From NCBI GenBank assembly GCA_023271485.1, contig JALPXT010000012.1:1-20150 (forward strand): a stretch of 20,150 bases of DNA, written 5' to 3'. The position numbers were made by a program, and so were the translations under genes. The stretch's first letter is position 1. Every line of letters begins with the position of its first letter. The notes under the pieces are model-generated. The model searched no databases. It was not told where the DNA came from and was given only the letters and a program-made list of their open reading frames with translations. Shown here in pieces: positions 14,352-20,150 of the stretch. This DNA comes from Dehalococcoidia bacterium (GTDB taxonomy: Bacteria > Chloroflexota > Dehalococcoidia > SZUA-161 > SpSt-899).

Positions 14352-14578
14352 CTCGCTTGCTCCATTGCCTCTGCTATTTCCTCAAAAAGCCGCAGGGTCT
14401 CTTCGGCCTCTTCCTGATCTAACACACTTATGGCGTAGCCCGTGTGAATCAGCACATAATCCCCCACCTCTACCTCCGGGGTAAGCCAGAGACTGATGCG
14501 GCGGCTGATCCCTCCCATGTCGGCCTCCGCCTCTTGGCCTTCAATTGATTTGACCAATGCTGGTATGGCTAGACACAT
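14348..14578 (-). CDS. hypC: HypC/HybG-family hydrogenase assembly chaperone
   Basis: This 76-residue protein begins MCLAIPALV; C2 is the essential cysteine that holds the iron unit with HypD and later contacts the hydrogenase large subunit. A short beta-barrel follows, with GDYVLIHTGYAISVLD containing H45-x-G-x-A, then an acidic C-terminal helix. The length is normal. It lies 35 bases after hypF and overlaps hypD by 4 bases, as is common in hyp operons. Confidence 0.95.
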   Translation of the reverse strand: MCLAIPALVKSIEGQEAEADMGGISRRISLWLTPEVEVGDYVLIHTGYAISVLDQEEAEETLRLFEEIAEAMEQAR

Positions 14579-14613
14579 TTTGACCTTCCTTCACGCAATC
14601 TCTTTCCCAATTG

Positions 14614-16929
14614 TCAACTGAAGTTCGCCACCACCGCCTGGCCGAGAGATATGCCGCCATCGTTAGCTGGCACCAGGCTGTGGGTAAGCACAGTAAACCC
14701 CTTCGTTCTAAGAGCAGAAGTTGCCAGACGCAGCAGCAGCCGGTTCTGGAAGACCCCGCCACTCAGCGCCACCTGGCTGAGCCCCCTTTCCCGGGCAAGG
14801 ACGCGGCACATCTCTACAATCATCTCGGAAATGGTGTGGTGGAACCTGGCCGATATGATGGGCACCGAAACCCCTTTCTTGATGTCATCTATCACTGCCG
14901 CCAGGAGTTCCGCTAGCTTTATTATCCTAACTTCCCCGTGCTCGGTGATCAAAAAGGGATAACTACCCGGACTACGGACATCGTGCCGGGCGAGCATCTC
15001 CATCTCGATGGCTGCCTGGGCCTCGTAGGTGATCTCGTCTCTCACCCCTGCCAGGGCGGCCACCCCATCGAAGAGACGCCCAACACTGGAGGTAAGGGGC
15101 GAGTTGATCTTGCGTTCCACCTGTTGTCTTATCAACTGAACCTCGGTGGGGTCAACTCTGCTGAGCAAGGGCACGCCTTCAGCGATGCCGAGGCTGAAAA
15201 GATAACCCAGAGCCATACGGTAGGGCTTCTTGATGGCGGCTGCCCCGCCGGGCATGGGGACATATTCCAGATGTCCCATTCTCTCAAATCCGCTCCAGTC
15301 GGCTATCAGAAATTCCCCGCCCCAGATAGTGCCGTCCGTGCCGTATCCAGTGCCGTCGAATGCCACCCCGATGACCGGCCCGGCAGCGCCGTTTTCCACC
15401 AGACAGCTCACGACATGGGCATGATGATGTTGCACCGGGACCAGTTTCAAATCGGGCTGCCTCTCAGCCAGTTCGAGGGCATACTTGGTGGCCAGGTAAT
15501 CCGGGTGCATATCGTAGGCTACCACCTCGGGATGGATGCGAAACAGACTCTGGTAAAGCTCGATGGTGTTTTCGAATTGTTCCAGAGTCTCCTCATTCTC
15601 CATATCACCGACATGCTGGCTCAGGAAAGCGTGGTTCTCCCTGGTGAGACAGAAGGTGTTCTTTTCCTCGGCACCGCAGGCGAGGATCTGACTGGCCTTA
15701 AAGGGCAGGCAGATGGGATAGGGGGCATAGCCCCGTGCTCGGCGCACTGCCCTCGGTTTGGCTTCCTCTACAATGTAGACGCTATCATCATACCGGGAAT
15801 AAATATCCCGATTATGCAGCAAAAAGTAATCCGCGATGCCACTCAGCCTCCGCAGGGCTTCATCGTTGTCCCGGGCGATGGGCTCTTCGCTCAGGTTGCC
15901 GCTGGTCATGACGAGAGGCAGGCCCGCCTCCCTCAGCAGCAGATGATGCAGCGGGGTATAGGGGAGCACGATGCCCAGGTACTCGATGCCCGGGGCCACC
16001 TCGGGGGAGACGACAGAATCACCCCTCCACTCAAGGAGCACAATGGGACACTGGGACGACTCCAGAAGTATCTCTTCCTCGGGAGAGACGACGCAATGCC
16101 TTTTCGCTTCTCTTAGTGTCGGCACCATAACGGCGAATGGCTTGCCTGGTCGCCTTTTTCGGTCTCTCAAGAGATTGACCGTCTGTGGATTGGTCGCATC
16201 GCAGGCGAGTAGGAATCCGCCCAAACCCTTGATGGCCACGATCCGGCCCTGTTTGAAGAGATCGACGGTGGCCGCGATGGGGTCATCGCATATCACCGGA
16301 TTGCCGCCGTTATCCACCAGAGTCAAATGGGGACCGCATCTCGGGCAGGCATTGGGCTGGGCATGGAAACGGCGGTTGAGGGGATCATCGTATTCCCGCT
16401 GACAATCGGGGCACATTACGAAGTGGCGCATGGTGGTACTGGCACGGTCATAAGGGATGTCTTCGATGATGGTAAAGCGGGGGCCGCAGTTAGTGCAGTT
16501 GGTGAAGGGGTAGCGATAGCGCCGGTCATCAGGGGAGAGAATCTCGTTCTGACACTCCCGGCAAGTGGCAATGTCCGGAGAGACCAGTTGATACTCACCT
16601 TCCTGAGGAAGGCTATCCTTGATCACAAACTCGGTGTAGCCCTTGGGGGGATGAATGGTGGTCGTGACCTGTTCGATGCGGGCCAGTGGAGGGGCTTTGG
16701 CCTCAAGATCGGCCAGGAAGCGCTCTACCTCCTCTCCCTCGACCTCGATATTCACCTCGCCGGAGGTATTGCGCACCCATCCGGCAAGGCCGTGTTCATG
16801 GGCCAGCCGGAATATGAAGGGCCTGAAGCCCACCCCCTGCACCACCCCCTGCACTCCTATCCGGGCCAGTTTCCTGGTGCCTGGCTCAATTTGCAGGGCT
16901 CTCTCGCCGCGTGGGCGCCTCAGACTCAT
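14614..16929 (-). CDS. hypF: HypF, carbamoyltransferase of [NiFe]-hydrogenase maturation
   Basis: HypF converts carbamoyl phosphate to carbamoyl-AMP and transfers it to HypE. Domains in order: acylphosphatase (VQGVVQGVGFRPF, 26-38; N54), two zinc fingers (C123-C126/C145-C148 and C173-C176/C195-C198), a YrdC-like domain (about 205-390) and a Kae1/TsaD-like domain (QHHHAHVVSC, FDGTGYGTDGTIWGGEF, then SGGVFQNRLL near the end). The frame is open for 35 more codons upstream, but the family N-terminus and a GAGGTGA site about 11 bases before ATG 16929 favour the shorter 771-residue form. First gene of hypF-C-D-E-THEP1. Because it serves [NiFe] enzymes, a [NiFe] hydrogenase should be encoded elsewhere in this genome. 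Confidence 0.96.
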   Translation of the reverse strand: MSLRRPRGERALQIEPGTRKLARIGVQGVVQGVGFRPFIFRLAHEHGLAGWVRNTSGEVNIEVEGEEVERFLADLEAKAPPLARIEQVTTTIHPPKGYTEFVIKDSLPQEGEYQLVSPDIATCRECQNEILSPDDRRYRYPFTNCTNCGPRFTIIEDIPYDRASTTMRHFVMCPDCQREYDDPLNRRFHAQPNACPRCGPHLTLVDNGGNPVICDDPIAATVDLFKQGRIVAIKGLGGFLLACDATNPQTVNLLRDRKRRPGKPFAVMVPTLREAKRHCVVSPEEEILLESSQCPIVLLEWRGDSVVSPEVAPGIEYLGIVLPYTPLHHLLLREAGLPLVMTSGNLSEEPIARDNDEALRRLSGIADYFLLHNRDIYSRYDDSVYIVEEAKPRAVRRARGYAPYPICLPFKASQILACGAEEKNTFCLTRENHAFLSQHVGDMENEETLEQFENTIELYQSLFRIHPEVVAYDMHPDYLATKYALELAERQPDLKLVPVQHHHAHVVSCLVENGAAGPVIGVAFDGTGYGTDGTIWGGEFLIADWSGFERMGHLEYVPMPGGAAAIKKPYRMALGYLFSLGIAEGVPLLSRVDPTEVQLIRQQVERKINSPLTSSVGRLFDGVAALAGVRDEITYEAQAAIEMEMLARHDVRSPGSYPFLITEHGEVRIIKLAELLAAVIDDIKKGVSVPIISARFHHTISEMIVEMCRVLARERGLSQVALSGGVFQNRLLLRLATSALRTKGFTVLTHSLVPANDGGISLGQAVVANFS

Positions 16930-17005
16930 CAAGTGAAAAATCACCTCAGCTTGGTCGCATTTCCCGGCATTGCAGGGGTTGCGATATGCCCTACTGCGCA
17001 TCTCT

Positions 17006-17034
17006 ATAATGCAAGGTCTGAGGGAATAAGTCAA
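17006..17034 (-). promoter_or_regulatory. possible promoter of the hyp operon
   Basis: On the minus strand TTGACT (17029-17034), 17 bases, CATTAT (17006-17011). Its -35 is only 10 bases from the -35 of the rex promoter on the other strand, so the two promoters stand back to back. Confidence 0.5.
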
Positions 17035-17044
17035 GCAGTACTCC

Positions 17045-17083
17045 TTGACCTTCTTCCAGAAGTGTGTTATACTTCGTCTGGAA
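17045..17083 (+). promoter_or_regulatory. rex promoter with an overlapping dyad
   Basis: TTGACC (17045-17050), 17 bases, TATACT (17068-17073). A perfect 7-base inverted repeat TTCCAGA (17054-17060) / TCTGGAA (17077-17083) brackets the -10 box. This does not match the usual Rex operator (TTGTGA...TCACAA type), so if it is an operator another regulator, or a divergent Rex specificity, must be assumed. Confidence 0.6.
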
Positions 17084-17103
17084 AAGAACGAAGTTACCGG
17101 CTA

Positions 17104-17814
17104 ATGAATCAGAAACGTGACAGACAATTTGGTGTCCCCCCGCCTGCATTGCAGCGGATGCCGGTCTACTACCGCCGCTTGATGAAAGCCATTGAGGAAG
17201 AGATGCCTTTTGTCTCTTCCGATGAGCTTGGGCGGGGTGTTGGTGTGCCCGGGGCGCAAGTGCGCAAGGACCTGAGCCATCTCTCTCAACAGGGCCGCCC
17301 GGGGATAGGCTATGATGCCCGATCTCTGGCCTCCCATTTGGAGGAATTCCTGGGGCTGATCAATGACAAAGAGGCAGTGTTGGCGGGTGTGGGGAACCTG
17401 GGCCGGGCGCTGGCTCTCTACCCCGGGTTTGAGCGTTACCGGTTGCAGATCATTGCTCTGTTTGACAACGACGTCGCCAAGGTGGGGAAAACCATAGGTG
17501 GCCGCCGGATTTTGCCAATGGAGAAGCTTGCCAACCTGTCCCAACGGCTGCATATCCAGATGGGGATCATCACCGTACCGGCCTCGGCCGCCCAGGAGGT
17601 GGCTGAGACGATGATCGCCGGAGGCATCAGAGTGATCTGGAACTTCGCACCGTGCCGGCTTGCGGTGCCGGAGGACGTGTTGGTCAAGAATGAAGACCTG
17701 GCCGCCGAACTGGCTACACTCTCGCATCACATCACGCGTCGTAAGGTGGCTATGCCAGATGAAGTGGGAAGGGGAGACGGAGACGGCGGGCGTCTGGAGG
17801 AATATCTATGCTGA
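17104..17814 (+). CDS. rex: Rex, NADH/NAD+-sensing transcriptional repressor
   Basis: The 236-residue protein has an N-terminal winged helix (about 12-85, with PVYYRRL and the wing QVRKDLSHLSQQGRPGIGYD) and a Rossmann domain starting AGVGNLGRAL (G95, G97, G100), followed by ALFDNDVAKVGKTIGG and the conserved IWNFAP region. Rex leaves DNA when NADH is high and typically controls fermentation and hydrogenase genes. ATG 17104 is chosen because the winged helix begins there; the frame upstream is the non-coding shadow of hypF. No good ribosome binding site is visible in the short 5' leader. It overlaps the ferredoxin gene by 7 bases, which puts the redox sensor in the same transcript as the sensory hydrogenase. 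Confidence 0.95.
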   Translation: MNQKRDRQFGVPPPALQRMPVYYRRLMKAIEEEMPFVSSDELGRGVGVPGAQVRKDLSHLSQQGRPGIGYDARSLASHLEEFLGLINDKEAVLAGVGNLGRALALYPGFERYRLQIIALFDNDVAKVGKTIGGRRILPMEKLANLSQRLHIQMGIITVPASAAQEVAETMIAGGIRVIWNFAPCRLAVPEDVLVKNEDLAAELATLSHHITRRKVAMPDEVGRGDGDGGRLEEYLC

Positions 17815-18068
17815 CGATTGTTATTTGCGTCGGGAGTTCGTGCTACGTGCGCGGATCGGACAAGGTGGCCGAGGTATTTGAGCGGCTGATTCAACAGGAG
17901 AATCTGAGTGATCGGGTAGAGTTGACGGGCGCCTTTTGCATGGAGCACTGTTCTATGGGTGTGTCCGTGCGGGTGGGCGATGTGGTGTATGGGGAGGTGT
18001 ATCCTGAGGATGCCGAATCCTTCTTCTATAACGAGGTGGTGTCTCGCCTCAAGCAAGGGGTGAGATAA
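17808..18068 (+). CDS. thioredoxin-like [2Fe-2S] ferredoxin (NuoE C-terminal-domain type)
   Basis: The 86-residue protein carries C7-x4-C12 and, 31 residues later, C44-x3-C48, the ligand pattern of thioredoxin-like [2Fe-2S] ferredoxins and of the C-terminal half of NuoE/HydC subunits. The N-terminal helical domain of NuoE is absent. Such small proteins are often encoded beside [FeFe] hydrogenases and probably pass electrons to them. TGGAGGAA precedes the ATG. Its stop codon shares one base with the ATG of the hydrogenase gene (TAATG), implying coupled synthesis in about equal amounts. Confidence 0.88.
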   Translation: MLTIVICVGSSCYVRGSDKVAEVFERLIQQENLSDRVELTGAFCMEHCSMGVSVRVGDVVYGEVYPEDAESFFYNEVVSRLKQGVR

Positions 18069-19768
18069 TGGGAGTCGTCAGTACCAACCCGGCGCGTTGT
18101 CAAGATTGCTATCGCTGTGTGCGGACATGCCCGGTGAAAGCGATCCGTGTAATGGGTGCCCAGGCCGAAGTCGTAGATGAACTATGCATCGTCTGTGCCA
18201 GTTGCGTGCGGGCTTGTCCCCAGCAGGCCAAGATAAGCCGCGATGACCTGCCTGTGGTTAAGGTGGCTCTGGCCGATGGGCGGAGGATGATCGCCAGTGT
18301 AGCCCCTTCTGCGCCGGCCTATTTTGAAATGGCTTCTTTTGCGCAGATGGAACAATTCCTCAGTGGCTTGGGGTTTACCGCCGCCGGCGAGACTGCCTAT
18401 GGCGCAGAGATGGTCGGTCAGGCCCACGATGAGTTAGTCGAGCAGGAGGTGGAGCTTTGGCCCATGATCACCTCATCGTGCCCCGTGGTGGTCAGCATGG
18501 TGGAGAAATATTACCCGGATATCCTTCCTCATCTGGCGCCCATCGTCTCGCCGATGATCGCCCATGGGCGGTACCTGCGCCGGCGATATGGCGATGATGC
18601 CTTTATCGTGTTCATCGGGCCATGCATCGCCAAGAAGGGCGAAATTATGGAACGGGCTGTGTCCGGCACGGTGGACGCAGCGATCACCTTCACCGAACTG
18701 GAAAAGTGGGCACAGGAGACCGGCGCGGCCTTTCCGGCGGTCAGAATGGAAGAAGAGCCTGTACAGCGCGTCTGCGCCCGTCTCTTTCCCATTGAAGGGG
18801 GACTGGTAGGCACCGGCCATATGGACACCGACATCCTGGCGGGTGACATTGTGATCGCCTCGGGCATAGAGGCCTGCCGGAATGTGATGGAAGGGATCCG
18901 ATCGGGGGCGCTTGAAGCTCGTCTGGTCGAGTTGATGTCCTGCGAGGGGGGATGTATCAACGGCCCGGCACTGATGGATCAGGGGAGCGTGGCCCTTGCC
19001 CGGCAGCGGGTGATTGCTTATGCCACTCGCTGTCAGCCACAACCGTTGCCTACCCGCAACGAGTGGCCACAACTTGAGCGAGTCTACCACGACTACAGCC
19101 GACCCACCCCGGAGTTCACTGAGGAGCAGATTCAGGAAGTGCTGCATCGAGTAGAGAAGTACTCGCCGGAGGATGTGCTTAACTGCGGAGCTTGCGGTTA
19201 CGATTCCTGTCGCCAGAAAGCTGCCGCCGTCCTGAGTGGCATGGCCGAGGCGACAATGTGCATTCCCTACATGCGTACCCGGGCCGAGTCGCTGACCAAC
19301 GTGGTGATGGACGTTACTCCCAATGCCGTCCTGATCCTGGACAACACCCTGCATGTGCAGGATATATCCCTGACTGCCGAGCGGATGTTTAACTGTCACC
19401 GGTCGGTGGTCCGTGGCAAGCCGCTGGGCGAACTCATCCCCATTGCGGACGATTTCCTGGCTGTACGTGATACCGGTCAACCTATGCTTAACAAGATCGT
19501 GCGTCTGCGGGACGATCTGACGGTGGATCAAAGTATCGTACCTGTGGGTGGTGAGAATTTGATGGTGACCGTCCTGCGTGATGTGACCGAGAGCGAGCAC
19601 CAACGCGAGGAAATGGAGCGCATTCGCACGGAGACCCTCCATCGCACTCAGGAAGTCATCAATAAGCAGATGCGTGTGGCCCACGAAATTGCCGGATTGT
19701 TGGGCGAGACCACGGCCGAAACCAAGACCCTTCTCACCCGTTTGGCTCGCTTGATGCAGGAATCATAA
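18068..19768 (+). CDS. PAS-domain sensory-type [FeFe] hydrogenase (HydS-like)
   Basis: Domain order in 566 residues: a ferredoxin-like pair of [4Fe-4S] clusters (C11, C14, C17, C21; C40, C43, C46, C50); a hydrogenase large-subunit domain (about 70-340); an extra four-cysteine motif (C373-x2-C376-x4-C381-x16-C398) of the 4Fe-4S type; a PAS domain (about 405-510); and a charged coiled-coil tail. All four H-cluster cysteines are kept: C138 (TSSCP), C186 (GPCIAKKGE), C292 and C296 (MSCEGGC). Catalytic enzymes read TSCCP; here the proton-transfer cysteine is S137, and the third motif lacks the usual GGGQP. That pattern and the PAS domain fit the group C sensory enzymes, of which Thermotoga maritima HydS is the studied example. 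It probably senses H2 or redox state rather than turning over H2 quickly. The HydE/F/G maturases it would need are not in the window. Confidence 0.9.
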   Translation: MGVVSTNPARCQDCYRCVRTCPVKAIRVMGAQAEVVDELCIVCASCVRACPQQAKISRDDLPVVKVALADGRRMIASVAPSAPAYFEMASFAQMEQFLSGLGFTAAGETAYGAEMVGQAHDELVEQEVELWPMITSSCPVVVSMVEKYYPDILPHLAPIVSPMIAHGRYLRRRYGDDAFIVFIGPCIAKKGEIMERAVSGTVDAAITFTELEKWAQETGAAFPAVRMEEEPVQRVCARLFPIEGGLVGTGHMDTDILAGDIVIASGIEACRNVMEGIRSGALEARLVELMSCEGGCINGPALMDQGSVALARQRVIAYATRCQPQPLPTRNEWPQLERVYHDYSRPTPEFTEEQIQEVLHRVEKYSPEDVLNCGACGYDSCRQKAAAVLSGMAEATMCIPYMRTRAESLTNVVMDVTPNAVLILDNTLHVQDISLTAERMFNCHRSVVRGKPLGELIPIADDFLAVRDTGQPMLNKIVRLRDDLTVDQSIVPVGGENLMVTVLRDVTESEHQREEMERIRTETLHRTQEVINKQMRVAHEIAGLLGETTAETKTLLTRLARLMQES

Positions 19769-19775
19769 GATAGGG

Positions 19776-20150
19776 ATGAGACAGACCGTCAAAGTAGCCC
19801 GGAATAGTCTGAACAAGCACGGTGAGGAGCTGTGTGGGGATTGGATCAAGATCACTATGACCCCTGACACACTGATCGTCGTGCTCTCCGATGGCCTCGG
19901 CAGCGGAGTCAAGGCCAATATTCTGGCTACCCTCACCACTGAAATCGCCGCCTCGATGCTGGAGCAAGGCAGTAGCGTTGAGGACGTGATCGAGACACTG
20001 GCCGTTACCCTGCCCGAATGTCAGGTGCGACGCCTGGCCTACGCCACTTTTGCGGTGCTTCAGGTTTTCCATGGGAGCGAGGCCTATCTGGTCGAATACG
20101 ACTCTCCACCACTCATCCTGATCCGCGACAATGAGGTAGTTGACTTGCCT
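19776..20150 (+). CDS. SpoIIE/PP2C-like protein phosphatase, 5' part only
   Basis: 125 codons are visible before the window ends. The stretch VVLSDGLGSGVKAN with D39-G40 is the metal-binding core of SpoIIE-type PP2C phosphatases, and D22 (CGDW) fits the first metal-binding acid. It starts 7 bases after the hydrogenase stop, so it belongs to the same transcript. SpoIIE-like phosphatases beside PAS-type [FeFe] hydrogenases are a known association and suggest that the hydrogenase signals by dephosphorylation of a partner. Whether a receiver, kinase or anti-sigma partner follows cannot be seen. Confidence 0.85.
   Translation, partial: MRQTVKVARNSLNKHGEELCGDWIKITMTPDTLIVVLSDGLGSGVKANILATLTTEIAASMLEQGSSVEDVIETLAVTLPECQVRRLAYATFAVLQVFHGSEAYLVEYDSPPLILIRDNEVVDLP

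Noticed and set aside
13269..14417. Plus-strand 382-codon open frame opposite hypD
   Set aside because: A shadow of hypD's GC-rich codons on the other strand; hypD carries the conserved cysteine motifs.
14938..16116. Plus-strand 392-codon open frame opposite hypF
   Set aside because: Antisense shadow of hypF; no motif of its own, and hypF motifs continue without break on the minus strand.
16930..17034. 35-codon N-terminal extension of hypF
   Set aside because: It covers the predicted hyp promoter and does not resemble HypF; ATG 16929 has a ribosome binding site and gives the normal length.
16327..17103. Long in-frame extension upstream of rex
   Set aside because: It lies antisense to hypF and over the divergent promoters; Rex homology starts at ATG 17104.

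Overview
The window is a bacterial chromosome segment with compact operons. Gene content points to an anaerobe with vitamin B12-dependent and hydrogen-related metabolism: a class II (adenosylcobalamin) ribonucleotide reductase, a [NiFe]-hydrogenase maturation operon, the NADH-sensing repressor Rex and a sensory-type [FeFe] hydrogenase. This fits Chloroflexota of the Dehalococcoidia type well, but that assignment is inference from gene content; no marker gene here proves it.

Region 1 (1-6248). A tRNA-Val (GAC) on the minus strand is cut by the window edge. Divergent from it is a plus-strand run nrdR-nrdJ-ruvC-ruvA-ruvB with tiny gaps or overlaps, ending in a 5' remnant of an adenine deaminase gene. 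A TTGACA-17-TATATT promoter sits over two NrdR-box-like palindromes spaced exactly 31 bp apart, so the run probably starts from an autoregulated NrdR promoter and couples dNTP supply to Holliday-junction repair. The adenine deaminase remnant breaks off within a few bases of the stop codon of purH, which converges from the other strand.

Region 2 (6238-7776, minus). purH, a complete bifunctional purine-biosynthesis gene.

Region 3 (about 7800-11170). An island visibly richer in A and T than its surroundings: a probably 3'-truncated multi-pass membrane protein, a gene-free stretch with strong hairpins, then a small type II restriction-modification cluster (a leader ORF, a TTG-started SPPY-class DNA methyltransferase, a 47-codon ORF resembling the first helix of a LAGLIDADG domain, and a PD-(D/E)XK endonuclease). 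It ends just before a complete tRNA-Thr (CGT).

Region 4 (11411-16929, minus). The maturation operon hypF-hypC-hypD-hypE followed by a THEP1-type NTPase that is translationally coupled to hypE. Between hypD and hypE lies a patch of heptanucleotide tandem repeats and an interspersed palindrome. The repeats have replaced the end of hypD (they encode its last residues) and occupy the position of the hypE ribosome binding site. hypA and hypB are not in the window.

Region 5 (17045-20150, plus). Back-to-back with hypF, a TTGACC-17-TATACT promoter drives rex, a small thioredoxin-like [2Fe-2S] ferredoxin, a PAS-containing sensory [FeFe] hydrogenase (HydS type) and a SpoIIE/PP2C-like phosphatase that runs off the window. 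The four are overlapping or nearly so. They look like a signalling module in which NADH/NAD+ (Rex) and H2 (HydS) are read and passed to a phosphatase. This module, its divergent link to the hyp operon, and the restriction-modification island are the parts most worth following up.
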